Source: Zelopaecilomyces penicillatus (taxonomy: Eukaryota; Ascomycota; Sordariomycetes; Hypocreales; Pseudodiploosporaceae). From it: a stretch of 64,000 nt of DNA. The stretch's first letter is position 1. Every line of letters begins with the position of its first letter. The position numbers and the translations under genes are program-made. Below, piece after piece: positions 43,989 to 55,886 of this stretch. The notes beneath the pieces are model-generated. The model was not told where the DNA came from, did no database searches, and saw only the letters and a program-made list of their open reading frames with translations. The stretch is from positions 5,394,001-5,458,000 of the forward strand of contig VCCP01000001.1 of the NCBI GenBank assembly GCA_005765155.1. The letters are read 5' to 3'.

Positions 43989-45490
43989 ATGAAACACTTT
44001 GACAAACTGTACTTCTTTTGCCTTTGGCATTCAACCATTTCAGGTGTATATATTTTCCTGGACATACTACCGGGTCTGCACAAACTTGCTCCAAAGCAGG
44101 TAGTGTTATCGATGGATTGGATCAACCTTTTTTGAGATTTGAACTGTGAGGGGCACAGCGTTGGGATATGTGGGACAATACTGTTCACACGGCTGGGTAA
44201 ATTGGACGGATACAAATGCATTCTCTGGATTATGACGGCGTTTTAGACAACAAACAGGGCTTGTCTTGAGGACTTTTATCTTCACACTCTTTCTTTTCTT
44301 TTTTGTTGTTTTCAATTATGTGGATATTTTGTCGATGCCATGGATGGCCGCACATATACACTCGCTATTTTTACTTACTCTTCAACTTCTTCCACCCACC
44401 TCGTTGACTGTGATTGCCTCTATTATGTTTGTGACCGGTGCCTTAACATGCCCTTCCATATGAGATTTACGTTGGTATGAGTGAGATGACGACCTGGCGT
44501 CACCTTTGATGTGCCGTCTTACTACAGGCCCAGTTTGACAGGATGCAGATCATCCCTTGTGGTAGGATTGGAGGATCGTGCCTGCAATCGTCAAGTAATT
44601 AGTGTGCTGATCATCATGATTGCCCACCCACCCTGTGTAGAATGTGTATGATAAACCTTGTGATTCACCATCTTTCATGTGCATGACACACGCTCTTTCT
44701 ATGATTAGGACTTGACTGGGAAGAAGGTGAGCATCAAGAAGCATGCAACACCTAGGAAGTGAGATGTGTGCCCCGCGCTCATTACAAAGTCACCACCAAT
44801 TCATGCGTCTATGCACTGAGTACTACGGGATTGGGCGGGGGGTGTGGGTGTGTGCCCGCTTGCCCCAATCATATCCATGATCAGAGTGCAGTTATTCTGC
44901 TGTCCACGGGAGAAGGTGGGCAAAAAAAAGTACTGTGCATGAAAAGAGAAGATCAAACCCCGGCCCACGTGTGCTCCCGATTTGATTGCGGGAAAAAGCC
45001 CCGTGGCTCTTTTTCCTTTTCTTTGTTGTCGATGGCGAGCATTGCATAAGGGTCGGTTATAAATCCGTAACATGTCAACCCCGGGATTGGGCCTAAAATC
45101 GCATATTGTCTATTTTGTTACCCTTGTTCTTCAAGCTCTCTCAGAGGCTGGGGGACTGGGAGCTGAGTCGTCAATAGTAAATAGGCGGTAAGTAAAATCC
45201 AATTAATGGTTGGCTGGAAATGGGCGGCTTGTGCGTGTGTGTGTGAGTGTGTGTGCATGTTGCCATGAAAAATGTCAGTTGACGAGAAAGTTGGGTACCT
45301 GCGGTTTCCCCCACACTGTCAGACGGAGATGTGCGGGGTGGGGTTTTGCTTCAGACGCCTTGCAGCCTACAGAACCGAAAGGGCTTATTTTTCCGCTTCC
45401 AGAAAGCTGCACCTCAGCAAATGGACATCTTTCCAAGGACGAGGGAGCAATGGGGGAGGGCTTGAGAGCTGCCAATCATGTCATATGGGA

Positions 45491-45510
45491 GGGGGGGGGG
45501 GGGGGGGGGG
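45491..45510. repeat. Homopolymer run, 20 G
   Basis: Twenty consecutive guanines, the fourth long G/C run in the window. Confidence 0.95.
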
Positions 45511-46366
45511 AGCCGTTCGCTGGGAGAGATGGGCCAGCATGAGTCGCAGGCAAATCGTGAGACTAGGCGACTCCAGGCAGGTAACATGAGATATGCCCGC
45601 ATCAAGCTTCGGCAGGATGCAGATGGATCTGGGGCAAAGCAGGGTTGATGGCCGCTGTGCACTAGAAAATTGCTGAGGCTGGTGTTTCATCCCGTCTATC
45701 AGTCCATCGATCCATCAATCTATCCAGCGTAGATGGGCCGATAGGATGGTTTCATCGTTGTCGTGGGCAACGTCAACGATATTGGCATCATCCAACATCC
45801 ACATAATGGTTAACTAGGTACCTACTATAAGTACGTAATACCTAGACTGAGGTACACGATTCATGGGATTGCTTCGATTAATGGAGTACATTACTCACTT
45901 GACGAGTCAATAGAAAGAACGAAATACCAATGCCAATTACCCACAACCCCCCTTCTCGGTTCCTATCTTTTATAACTTAACGGGAAGATAGGTTGGTGCC
46001 TGATAACAGGTAACAAAGCCTCCAATCTCCAATAGTTTGCGCCATGTGTTCTCACAATTGTATACCAAGTACCAAAATACCATCCAAATTACATATAACC
46101 TCCTCCACTTGTCTACAGCTACAGTACCGTACTGTACCTGCCTTTAAAATCCTTTACGTGCCCAGCATTTATTCGGCAGGAAGACTCCAGACAGACTGCA
46201 GATTTCCACAGCTGCTCCTGCCTTCCTGATGAAGAGCTTGTTTTTGTTACTTGGAGGGTGCATCTGTATTGTCTGGTTGCACCTTCACTTCTTGACAATG
46301 TTCCCATGAACAGATAGATATCTTATGTAACACAACATGGCATCTTGAGATGTTTCAGTACACTCA

Positions 46367-46411
46367 TTGGTGAGGTCTTTGAGTGGGGCACTTACTCAAA
46401 GACCTCAACAA
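46367..46411. mobile_element. Palindromic relic of a terminal-inverted-repeat element
   Basis: Two 18-base arms (GGTGAGGTCTTTGAGT and its complement, with one mismatch) flank a 9-base loop. The right arm continues into CAACGGG. These arms match the ends of the 555-bp element at 55887-56441 (CCCGTTG, then GAGGTCTT, then GGGG), so this looks like an internally deleted copy retaining only its two ends. Confidence 0.6.
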
Positions 46412-46797
46412 CGGGCACTATTGATATCTACCTGGCATCTGGCATGCAAACCCAATCTACCTAAAAACTCCATTGGCCTTTCTAATTAACATATTTTCTT
46501 TATTCGTCATCAATCGAGACAGACGCTGGTCTCTCATTTGCGCGTTGTTTCGATAATGACTTGGAGCCGCCACGAGAGGATCGTGCGCGATGACGACACA
46601 ATGATGTAATAAGACATGTTCAAGGCAATCACCACTTTACAATTATATTCTTTTTTTAACTTTGGTTTATGGCTTCATGCTTGATCGCACAGGTCTCGTT
46701 CATAGAGGCTCGTTCCTTGGGCGAATATCTTTTGAACTTGGCTAGGTTGGCGCAGCCATGCCCTTCTCCTCTTGCCTTCTCCCAAATCCCAACAGCC

Positions 46798-49271
46798 ATG
46801 GATAATCGCTTTGTCCCACAACGCCCTGCTATATCAAGCACTGATGATAGTTCGAATAGCACTGTCCCGACATGTTCAGGGGGCTCGGAGGCCAAGCGAC
46901 GCCGGGTTGGCGTCTCGGTAGCATGCGAGCCCTGCAGGAAAAAGAAGATCCGAGTATGTTTGCTCGTTGATGCATAATTGCTCGCGTGTATTTTACTTTC
47001 GGCATCGCGCTTTTTTCATACTGTCATGTTCATTCTAATCAACGAGTTCCAGTGTGATGGTCAGCGACCCGTATGTCATCAGTGTCACGAGCGTGCCCAG
47101 AGCTGTGCCTATCGAACAGAGCCCCAGCTTGCCAAAGAGTCAGCGAGACTTGTCGTTGAAGTAGTACACCTTCTCAATGCGATGCCAAAAGAGGAGGCTA
47201 TACGTGTTTTGAGTTTTTTGAAGAACCAGAACGATGCTGCCGTAGTTCTTTCCGTTCTAAGAGGAGGCATGGAGGCGAAGCAGCGTCCATCAGATATTGC
47301 AGTCGCGATGGCTGTTATAAAGCACTCATTTCAGTTTTTAGAGCTGGAGGCTCAAAACCCGGTTGCCTATCCCACCCTTCCTCCGATTCAGGTCGATATT
47401 CAAGATGATGACGCTCTTCGCCGCCTGGTCCAGCCACAAGGTGGAGGCTCACCTGAACCTATAAGTGGCTCATTTTGTGTAACGTCAAGATAAAAGCATC
47501 ATGAAGACTAACATATTTTGCACAGTAACGCAATTTCGACCCAACAGGGCTTGGAGTGGCCTAGGAGTCCACAAACAGTCACGTTAGGCTTCTCGTCAGA
47601 CTTATGTGATGCAAGACTGAATGATCTGGACATTCAGCATTGGACAAATGTCCAAATAAACAACAAGCTTGCTGCCAAAGTCATTTCTCTTTATCTCGAG
47701 ACTGATCATCCACTCCTGGGCCATTTCGACCCAGATCTCTTCGTGTCCGACCTCGTGAACAAGAAAGATGAATACTGTTCCCGCTTACTTGTCAATGCCT
47801 TGCTCTACTGGGCTTGCGTGTGTACCCTCCTAATTCCTGATTGGAAATACAGTCCCATAGAAATTTCTAACTGTTCAAGAGTAGCAAATGTATAATACCA
47901 TCGATGATTCCACATATGCGCTTGCAAACCAGTTCTGCAAAGAGGCTGAGAGTGTATGGGAAAAGGAAAGGGGCAAAGACACTCTTCTCAACATGGCAGG
48001 TCTTCTGTTCTTGAGCCTCTCATTTCTGGGACAAGGCAAGGATCATGCTGTTCTGGCTTTTTTAGCTGAGGCAACAGATATCGGCATTCGCCTAGGCCTC
48101 TTCGGGACTGAAACAGAGAGCATAGAAATGCGTCTTGAAGAAATGACACCTGAAGCCAGAAGCGCGACATCATATACTGCATGGGGTGTCTTTAATTATA
48201 TCGTGTGAGTACAATTCTTCTTTATTCACAAGGTAGATGTTTAGAGAACATTGCTTTATAGTCGCACTAACACAAAACCAAGACTCATCTCACTGTTCTA
48301 TCATCAGCCAGGTATTGAGTGTCCGAGATTTGCGCCACGACTGCCGTTACCAGGCAATGGAGGTAGCAGTGATGCCCAGGACCAAGCCGCAACACACTAC
48401 ATGGGAAGAACTTTACCACATCTATGCAGATTCATGTGTATCATGCATGAAGTATGTATGGTTTACTACAGTAATAACTCTCCCCCCGCCCGAGATGGAG
48501 ATACCGCGCTGCTACGTTTTGCCGAGTTCAAATTTCGCGAGCTCTTGGCCTGGAGCAATAGTTTGCCATCAAACATATGTCGTGGGGAAAACAACGCTCA
48601 TCACATCCTGATCTTGCAGTAAGCCCGCACTTGCCACTTTTTAAAGTCAATTAATCGTTAGCTGATGTTAGCTTGCCACGCGTTTTCTAAGTATCTGGTT
48701 TCATGCAGCAGTTCTGGACATATTCCGTCCATATCTTAACGAACCCTCTCTTAACCGCCTCAAAACTTTTTCCAGCGCCGATAGCTCGCCAGATGCAGTT
48801 TTTGCGGCCTCAGTCAACCAACTCAAGCGGCTCATTATCATATATCGTGTGAGATATTCGTCATCTGCCTACTCCATACTGTGGCACACGGCCTTGACCT
48901 ATGTTGCCAATGCCGTCCTACATCAGACTGGTGAGGAAAACTGGTATTATGATTTTCTGGTCTGTATCTACGGGTACGAGGGGCTTCGTCGATCTTGGCG
49001 TGTTACCGAGGCTATCACAAGGGGGTTGCTGTCAATGGCATTGCGCAATGGCGACATTTCTAGCGATGCGGCACGCAAAATGGTCAGAAACTCCAAAAAC
49101 CATAATCTGAATTTACCATTCCAAGATATTCGGGCGCCTTTCATGCTGGACTTAAATTTGGCCATGTCGGACCCAAAATCTGCTACAGCAGAAGAGCTTG
49201 CCGGAGACTTTGAGGAAAACGCGGCGTTCAAAGACTATACCAACATTTTTGACGGAGGCACGACTGAATAA
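46798..49271 (+). CDS. Zn2Cys6 fungal-specific transcription factor, first of a pair
   Basis: Six exons, 46798-46953, 47053-47478, 47548-47817, 47885-48204, 48283-48618 and 48692-49271, give 695 residues. The zinc cluster Cys43, 46, 53, 60, 63 and 70 is exact (C-x2-C-x6-C-x6-C-x2-C-x6-C) and is split by the first intron after KKKIR, as is common in this family. A basic stretch, KRRR, precedes it. The rest matches the fungal transcription factor middle-homology region: HPLLGHFDPDLF, LLVNALLYWAC, AGLLFLSLSFLGQGKD, ATDIGIRLGLFG, SYTAWGVFN and FHAAVLDIFRPYL. The 48205-48282 intron could alternatively end at 48261, adding seven residues. Its target genes are unknown; position suggests the neighbouring terpene cyclase. 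Confidence 0.87.
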
Positions 49272-49835
49272 GGTAAACTCATGGTAAGAACCAGCAACGG
49301 AGATGACATAGAGAAGCATAATGATTGGCGTTTCATAGGTCTAGAGCTCCCCTAGAGGAGGCAGTAGATACATTATAGTCAAAAGTGTCAACTTGTTGTT
49401 GTTGTTGTTGTTGTTGTTGTAGTTGTGAGAATGAGGAGTTAAACTCTTGTCTTTTTACAACGTGTGTGGGAATTAAAAAGAAATCAAGAAATAGTTTTGT
49501 CTCAGAGTTTACGGGGATTAAAAAAAACGAAAAAAGAATTTCAAACTGAAAATAGTCAAAAAATGGAAAAGATTCGAGACGAAAGAGGTACACAGTCAAC
49601 GGGATTGATCTCACAACAGTTTTGCTTGGTGGCGCGGTGGATTCAAATATATCATCATACCGGGGCGATTGGCCGGAGGCAATAACGTCATAGTTACGCA
49701 TCACTTGAGTAGCAGGTAAGTCGAGCGGGGTGTCAGTAAAGGCCAAAGAGAGAGATACTTTGTAACTTCCCATCAATATTCACAGGCGCGCCCTACCGAC
49801 TCCAAGAATCGAAAGATCCCGATTCTCCACCCGTG
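49272..49835. other. Intergenic between tandem regulators
   Basis: 564 bp including a TTG repeat of about eight units at 49394-49418. This should hold the terminator of the first regulator and the promoter of the second. Confidence 0.6.
49394..49418. repeat. Trinucleotide repeat TTG
   Basis: Eight consecutive TTG units between the two regulator genes. Confidence 0.9.
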
Positions 49836-52484
49836 ATGGATGCCAACCAACACAGGCCGCGGCTGATTCTGCCGCGCCAGCAAGATGATGGTCCGCCGAT
49901 GTCGCGCCCTCCAGCAACAATAGATCTGCCTCCCAAAAGAATTCTGGTTGCCATAGCCTGTGAGGCATGTCGAAAACGAAAATCCAAGGTTTGCACGTCA
50001 CTCCAGAACACGCCGCCCACTCCAGAGAATGAGAGAGAAAATGTGGACTGACATTCAGGGAACCCCCTTCATTAGTGCGATGGAGCAAGACCAAAGTGTT
50101 CAGCCTGCGGCTCCAGTGGGCGGGAGTGCATCTATAGGAGCAGCATGGCCGACCTGAGACGCTCGGCAGCGAAAAGAAGAAACAGCGAGGTGGATAGGGA
50201 GGCTGAGAATATGCAGAGGTCGCATACGTCCCTTCAGCAGTTGGTCCACGCCCTGCAGTATCAAGACGAGGAGCGTGCCGTGGTTGTGTTCCAACGGCTT
50301 CGACAAGGCGCGGATGTAGAGACAATCCTGCGGCAGCTCCAGACGCCGGACTTGCTTGTGCAGATGCATTTGGCTCCCGAGACGAGATTCCGCAACGACT
50401 TCCCCTACTGCCAAAAGATGCCGCGGCCCCTGTTGACCCCAAGCAACCCCTATCTCAAGTCACTGGTTTACGAAGCGACGGGCATCATGCCGGACTCTAG
50501 GGCACCAGGGTTGTCATCCTCCTCTCATCCTCAAAGCGACCATTACAAGCCGCAGTATGTCAAGCCGTATCTCGCAGCAAAAATTGTGGATCCCCGGCTT
50601 GACCTTGTGAGGCCATCCCTGTGGACAAATGTTTCTGCTGATGATGCGCTGTTGAGGCATCTTTTAGGGCTGTACTTTCTTCATGAATACCATTTGTTCT
50701 CCTGCTTCCACAAAGATCTTTTCCTAGACGATATGCTCTCCATGTCTTCGCAATTCTGCTCCGAACTCCTGGTCAACGCGGTGTTGGCACAGGCTACCGT
50801 GAGCCTCTTCTCCCCCTTCTTTTTTCCTTTCGTTTTCAACTGTCCTACAATCGTCCCATTCTCTCAATCCAATCCAAAAAAGTGGCCCTCCTCCCAAGGA
50901 TAAACCAGAGCTCCGACGGTGACGACGAACTTGATTTTTGCAAGTGTCCCGAGGTCATTTGCTGATCGTATGAACATGTGAAATAGAATTGCTGCTCTAA
51001 AATGCGGGATCGTCTGTCATTTTGGAACCCCGATAGCCTTGGATACAAGTGTCTCGCAGAGTGTAGGAGACTCTGGGAACAGGAACGGCACGAAGGAGGC
51101 AGTATCACTACGGTCCAGGCAGGTATTGTCATAAACATCTTATACAATATGTGTGCCATGGACCAGCTTGGAATGCCATATGGTGCTCAGGCCATCTCCC
51201 TGGCCCAAGATATTGGGGTCTTCGATTTGTCGGCACAGGGAAAGGATGAGAAAACGCATCAAGCCTACAGTTTTACCGCATGGTGTCTTTTTCATTGGTC
51301 CAGGTGGGTCCCCTTTACTTGATTGCCATGAACTTGTGGTCCTGTCCGTCTTTGATTAACAAGCCAAAAGTATCAAATGTTTCCAGATGTACATACCTTC
51401 ATTACTCACCGACGCACCCAAGGCTCCACTGCCAGATCCAGAGAAGTCGCCTGCATGGTATGGCGAGACGTGGATTCAATATCCCTCGAATCAGACACAG
51501 TACTCGTTGAATCATGGGAATTTCTTTAGGGCGAAATGCCAACTGTCCATCATAATCAACTCGCTGGCCCGAGATCTCATCCATGCCCGTGGTCCCAGCA
51601 CTGCTAGGTCGATGATGAGGGAAACCATATCAAAGCATGTGGAAAGCCTGAAGCATTGGTACTCCTCCCTTCCAGATTGTTTGAGCCCTACCCAAATAGT
51701 CTTTCCATTTCAACTCCATCTTCAGTAAGTTGATACTTATCAATCTCTTCTCATAACCCCCTGCGACTCAGCCTGTTTTGGTAGGAAACAGCGTTAGTAA
51801 AAACTGTGGCAATCCCTTGCTTTCTCTATACCCTTTCTATTCTCTTTTCTGACCTTGCGTTCTAGCCTCATGTATCACAATGCCATGATCGATCTTTGCG
51901 CCATACCAATCTCACAGGAGAACGAGGATGTCTCCATTGAAAATGTGGGCAACGTTCAGTTAGAACTAGCCCACTCGAGAATCTGCTTTGAGACCATCAT
52001 GAGGCAGTACTACCTACGTCATGGATTTGAGACAGCAGATGCTCACCTGGCTCACAACCTCGTGATACTGGCATACAAAGGGCTCTCACATCTTAGGCCG
52101 CTGACCGGGGATGATAAAATGCCGGACAGAATATTAACGTCGCGCGAGGAAGCAAGGAGCACCTTGATACTTGCAGCCAAGGGCCTGAGTGACCAAGGGA
52201 AGAATTACTTCTTTGCGCTGGCCCTGTTTCAAATCATTCGGAGCGAGATGACCGACGACGACACAGACGTCTTGCATCGATTCGTCACGCTGAACAACGA
52301 TGATCTAGACTCTCCCATGCTGCGGACAAAGCACATTAGGGCCCAATATCCAGTTGACATCATCAAGATGACGGAGAATCCAGATGTGCGGCGACTGAGC
52401 AATCTGATTGAAAGATACTCTGATATGCGCCTAGACAGCTCGGAACGCTCGTTATCGAGTGAGCAACCAGGAGGCTCAGTTTAG
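49836..52484 (+). CDS. Zn2Cys6 fungal-specific transcription factor, second of a pair
   Basis: Five exons, 49836-49988, 50076-50798, 50987-51303, 51371-51724 and 51866-52484, give 721 residues. The zinc cluster is Cys42, 45, 52, 59, 62 and 69, again split by an intron after the basic KRKSK. The region after it (DREAENMQRSHTSLQQLV) may form the dimerisation coil. Middle-homology marks include YFLHEYHLFSCFHKDLF, SELLVNAVLAQAT, AISLAQDIGVFD and HLMYHNAMIDLCA. The zinc-cluster intron and the last intron, which splits a His codon as CA|N, lie at the same places as in the upstream regulator, so the two are probably tandem paralogues that have since diverged. The protein is likely nuclear, with unknown targets. 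Confidence 0.87.
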
Positions 52485-52894
52485 ATTCGCCTATCGAGTG
52501 TGTATCAAAGGGGAAAGGCAGTTGTTGAGAAGGGAGGCTTTTTTCTTTGCAAGGCGTTGGCTGGCCAGCACCAGTGGATGTAGAGTGTAGCATGCGCAGT
52601 TTTGATATCCATTCAGGAATAGACATGCTTATCCCTTTGAACATTTTTCAGTTTTGACTCCGTTGCCTCTAGTGTCTCGAGTTTTCTGTACCTGTAGATG
52701 CGAGATTGAGAATTGGCTGACGACAATCGTGGCATGATAATGTCGTAGTGCACCTGTGGGGGTCCACCGCCTGCCCGCTCCAGCAACCTCTCACTTACTT
52801 GATATGTAAAACTTACCAAATGACATTCCAAGTGTAAGAGTATGCCGCCATACAAACCAAGCGTCGTTCCAACTGATATAAAAACTCGAAAAAA
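52485..52894 (+). promoter_or_regulatory. Promoter region of the terpene cyclase gene
   Basis: 410 bp between the stop of the second regulator and the cyclase ATG, both on the plus strand. It must hold the terminator of the one and the promoter of the other. A CGG-type half-site search for Zn2Cys6 binding by eye is inconclusive. Confidence 0.5.
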
Positions 52895-54086
52895 ATGGCT
52901 ACCTCAACCCAAAGTGCCATCATCGCTGCGTTGAAGGGCCAAACACTGTGTATCCCTGACCTCACGACTTTCTTCAAAACCTGGCCGGCGCCCAAGTCCA
53001 ACCCCAACTGCGCAGCGGTCACACCCCTTGTGAACAAGACCATACTGAGCATCGCGACGAGGCACCCGCCTATTGAGAAGCGACTGCGGGATGACATTGC
53101 GCTACTAACGTCGTTGTGTTATCCGACCGCGCTGGGCGACCGGCTCGAGGCGCTGGCGGTGTTTATGGTCTGGATCGTTTGCTGGGACGACACGTTAGAC
53201 GGCGGCGATGAACAGGAGGAGGACCAGGAGAGTGGTGATTCAGCTGCGGACTTTGCGAGAGCTGCGGCCTTGAGGGCAGACACGCTTGACCATATGAAGT
53301 CTGCGTTGGGGCTAGATCGTGTGCAGCTCGTGAAGGGGGATGTCAAGAGTGATCCGTTGGTCGCTATCTTGTGGGAACTCGGGGGGCGTTTAACAAAAGC
53401 AGGTATGTCAATTCTAGATCGCGAGCGGCTGTTAAACCAGCTCCGCGTATATGTTCAGGGCTGTTCGACAGAGCATAGAACACGTCTAGACGGCGTCGTG
53501 CCCGACTACAACACATATATGCAGTTCCGCGCTGGAACTGTGGGCGGCGGCGTATTCTGCGCCCTCGTCCCCTTCGCACTGCAAGTAGCCGAGCTGCCCG
53601 AAGCTCTCGCCGACTCCCCGCACGTCAAGCAACTCGTCGAGCAGATATGCGTGCTGCTCAGCCTACCCAATGATCTCCTTTCCCTCAAGAAGGAGCTCAG
53701 CGCAGGTAGTTGCGCCATCAACGCCGTAGCCGCGCTGTTGCTCCACGGCGGGCCGGATGATGCGATGCTACCCCTTGATGAGGTAGTCGCGCGTATCTGC
53801 GACCAAATGGCCAACGCTGTCGTAGCATTTGACACCGCGGCCGGGACACTGCTGCGGGAGATGGGTAGCAATGAGGAGCTGCACGACCTGGCTAGGCGGC
53901 TCGTTGACGGGTTCAAGGCGATTGCCACGGGGCTGCTGGAGTTTACGTGCGTATCTGATTCATGCCGCAGAGGCGATAGTGATTATAGTATACAACAATA
54001 TGCTGATCGGCCGCAGCCTGAAATCCCCTCGTTACAACATTACCAAGCTCCTGCGGCAAGACGGGTCGCTGGAAATTGTGCTCTGA
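52895..54086 (+). CDS. Class I terpene cyclase (probable sesquiterpene synthase)
   Basis: Two exons, 52895-53946 and 54017-54086, give 373 residues. The aspartate-rich metal motif is DDTLD at residues 98-102, inside FMVWIVCWDDTLD. The NSE triad is NDLLSLKKE, with Asn259, Ser263 and Glu267. An Arg-x-x-Thr pattern at 212-215 fits the diphosphate sensor. The second exon supplies the C-terminal SPRYNI with the Arg-Tyr pair (356-357) conserved in fungal cyclases. The 70-bp intron uses GTGCGT and CCGCAG; without splicing, the frame runs to 54316 with unrelated sequence and loses that pair. Length and motif spacing fit sesquiterpene synthases acting on farnesyl diphosphate in the cytosol. The product cannot be read from sequence. 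Codon use is GC-rich. Confidence 0.9.
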
Positions 54087-54568
54087 ACAGCTTTGAACAA
54101 CAAGTTCGCATGCCAGAATTTCCCTCTTCTTTTTTTCTTGGCTCGAACCAAAAGCTCCAGTGTAGGAAACGGAGCTTCGTCTCCAGGTCCTTTCCTTGCA
54201 ACATTACTTCATCGTGTTCCTCTTGTTGCCCTCCGTCATATATCTTCCCTGATCCATTTTTGTGCATCTACCCCATGTCTATATCCGAAAGAAAAACTGA
54301 AGGGGGGGTTAAATAAAAAGAAAAAGAAAAAGGATAACAGGTGGGGAAAATAAAAATACAATTAAAAACTCCAATCCCATGCCTCTTCCTATCGAAGGGA
54401 AGGGTAATGACGACCCAAACAACATAAAAGCACATTTGTGCCCCCCTATTCGTCTCGTATCTCTTATCCTAGATAGGAGTTGTCGATATTGTAGCAGGGA
54501 ACTTTGTAAAGCAAACACCCATAAGATATATCATGTACTTTATATCGAGTTTTGTATCGTCCAGCTCA
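54087..54568. other. Intergenic between convergent genes
   Basis: 482 bp, A-rich around 54310-54370, between the cyclase and the deacetylase stop codons. Only 3' flank is expected. Confidence 0.6.
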
Positions 54569-55375
54569 TTAACGTCCCCCCAACGGCTCGACAAATTTGA
54601 CGAGATCTGTTATGGTGACAATCTTGTATCCTTGTCGTTTCAGCTCAGGAAGGACGATCCGGAGCATCGGTGCCGTCCAGCTCCTCCTGTCGTGGCATAC
54701 AATGATGCCGCCCGGGTGTGCCATGCTCAGGATATGCCTAGCATTGACGGAAGGATACTTGATCTGAGGGTCGTGCGGGTAGATGCTCCCCAGCACGATG
54801 CGAAAGCCCCTGTTGCCCAGCAGGTCCCGCATCCTTCGATTGAACAAGCCCGAACCCGGGCGGAAGTAGTTGTTGGGTAAGATCTTGCCCTCAGCCGTAT
54901 ACGCAGCCACCAGCTTCTCCTTCACTTCCTTCACCTCCTTTTCGAGCTGGTCGTTGCTCAGCGACTTGGATGGCTCATCGTGCATGGCATGGTTAGCCAG
55001 CTCGTGGCCCTGGGCGACCAGCTTCCGCAGTTTGTCCTCGCGGCCCTCCGCCTGGGAGCCGATGACGAAGAAGGTAGCATGCGCGTCATTCTCGCGTAGC
55101 ACCTCCATGATCTCGTCCGTGTGCGACGACGGCGCATCGTCGAGCGAGAGGGCGATGATCTTGCTGTCGGTGGACAGCTCGAACAGCACGTCTGGGAACT
55201 TGGTACGCATGTAGCTGATGAGGTACCGCGGTGGCTTATAGACACAGTATACGGAGTACAATGGTACGACGAGGAGCAGCACCAAGGCCAGGAGGGCAAG
55301 TTGGGTCGTCATCCGGTTGCGTCTGACCCGGCGCCGAAGCTTGGTCGGCAGCCGGAAGAGGGTGAGTCGGGGCAT
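54569..55375 (-). CDS. Membrane-anchored NodB-type polysaccharide deacetylase
   Basis: A single frame of 268 residues. An Arg-rich N-terminus is followed by one hydrophobic segment at about 25-44, a signal anchor that would place the enzyme on the lumenal or outer side. The carbohydrate esterase 4 motifs appear in order: SLDDAP (Asp79 and Asp80), HELANHAMHD (His129 and His132), the RPGSG motif after NNYF (Arg172) and IIVCHD (His228). The family removes acetyl groups from chitin or related sugars. The second His is spaced HAMH rather than the usual four residues apart, so substrate and activity are uncertain. It lies next to the terpene cyclase but faces it, and nothing shows it belongs to the same pathway. 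Confidence 0.85.
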   Translation of the reverse strand: MPRLTLFRLPTKLRRRVRRNRMTTQLALLALVLLLVVPLYSVYCVYKPPRYLISYMRTKFPDVLFELSTDSKIIALSLDDAPSSHTDEIMEVLRENDAHATFFVIGSQAEGREDKLRKLVAQGHELANHAMHDEPSKSLSNDQLEKEVKEVKEKLVAAYTAEGKILPNNYFRPGSGLFNRRMRDLLGNRGFRIVLGSIYPHDPQIKYPSVNARHILSMAHPGGIIVCHDRRSWTAPMLRIVLPELKRQGYKIVTITDLVKFVEPLGGR

Positions 55376-55886
55376 CAGGACATTGAGGTTCCGGCCAAAG
55401 CCTGTAGAGCAATGCTCTCCGTGGCTCCTGTCTGATTCTTCGGTCGCGCGGGCTGCAGCTCGCGGACAAGTAGATGTTATCGAGTCTGGCGGCGGTGATG
55501 ATGGTGGTGGTGATGGTAAAAGATAAAAAGATTCCCGTCACTTCCTCGTCTGCCACGCGCCGTTGGGAATTATTTTGGCCAGGGGCAGGGGGGAGCGGCA
55601 TCCTTTGAAATTTAGCAGTAGAGGCCTGGAAGACCCGCCTAAAGAGCCCACTCTATTTTATGGTTGGATCAACAGCGCCCCTGTAAATCCCACCCTTTGC
55701 AGTCTCATATAATTTGCCCCTGGACCTGCTTATCTTGACCTTCATGGTCTCACAGAGCACTGCCTCACAGGCTCTCAATGCAAACTGCCACTTTGCATCA
55801 TCTCCCTGATTGGGCTATTTTGGAAACCGATACAAAGCTGACACGTTCAAAACCACACAGCCCTAAGTTGGAGCATAATATGAGTA
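55376..55886. other. Upstream region of the deacetylase gene
   Basis: 511 bp containing the deacetylase promoter (minus strand), ending at the TA dinucleotide that borders the inverted-repeat element. Confidence 0.5.

Larger units (their letters stand above)
43989..46797. other. Intergenic with G run and a palindromic repeat relic
   Basis: 2.8 kb without a supportable gene. A 20-base G run lies at 45491-45510 and a 45-bp palindrome at 46367-46411 (listed separately). The frames around 45210-45690 depend on the G run. The last 300 bp form the promoter and leader of the first Zn2Cys6 regulator. Confidence 0.55.
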
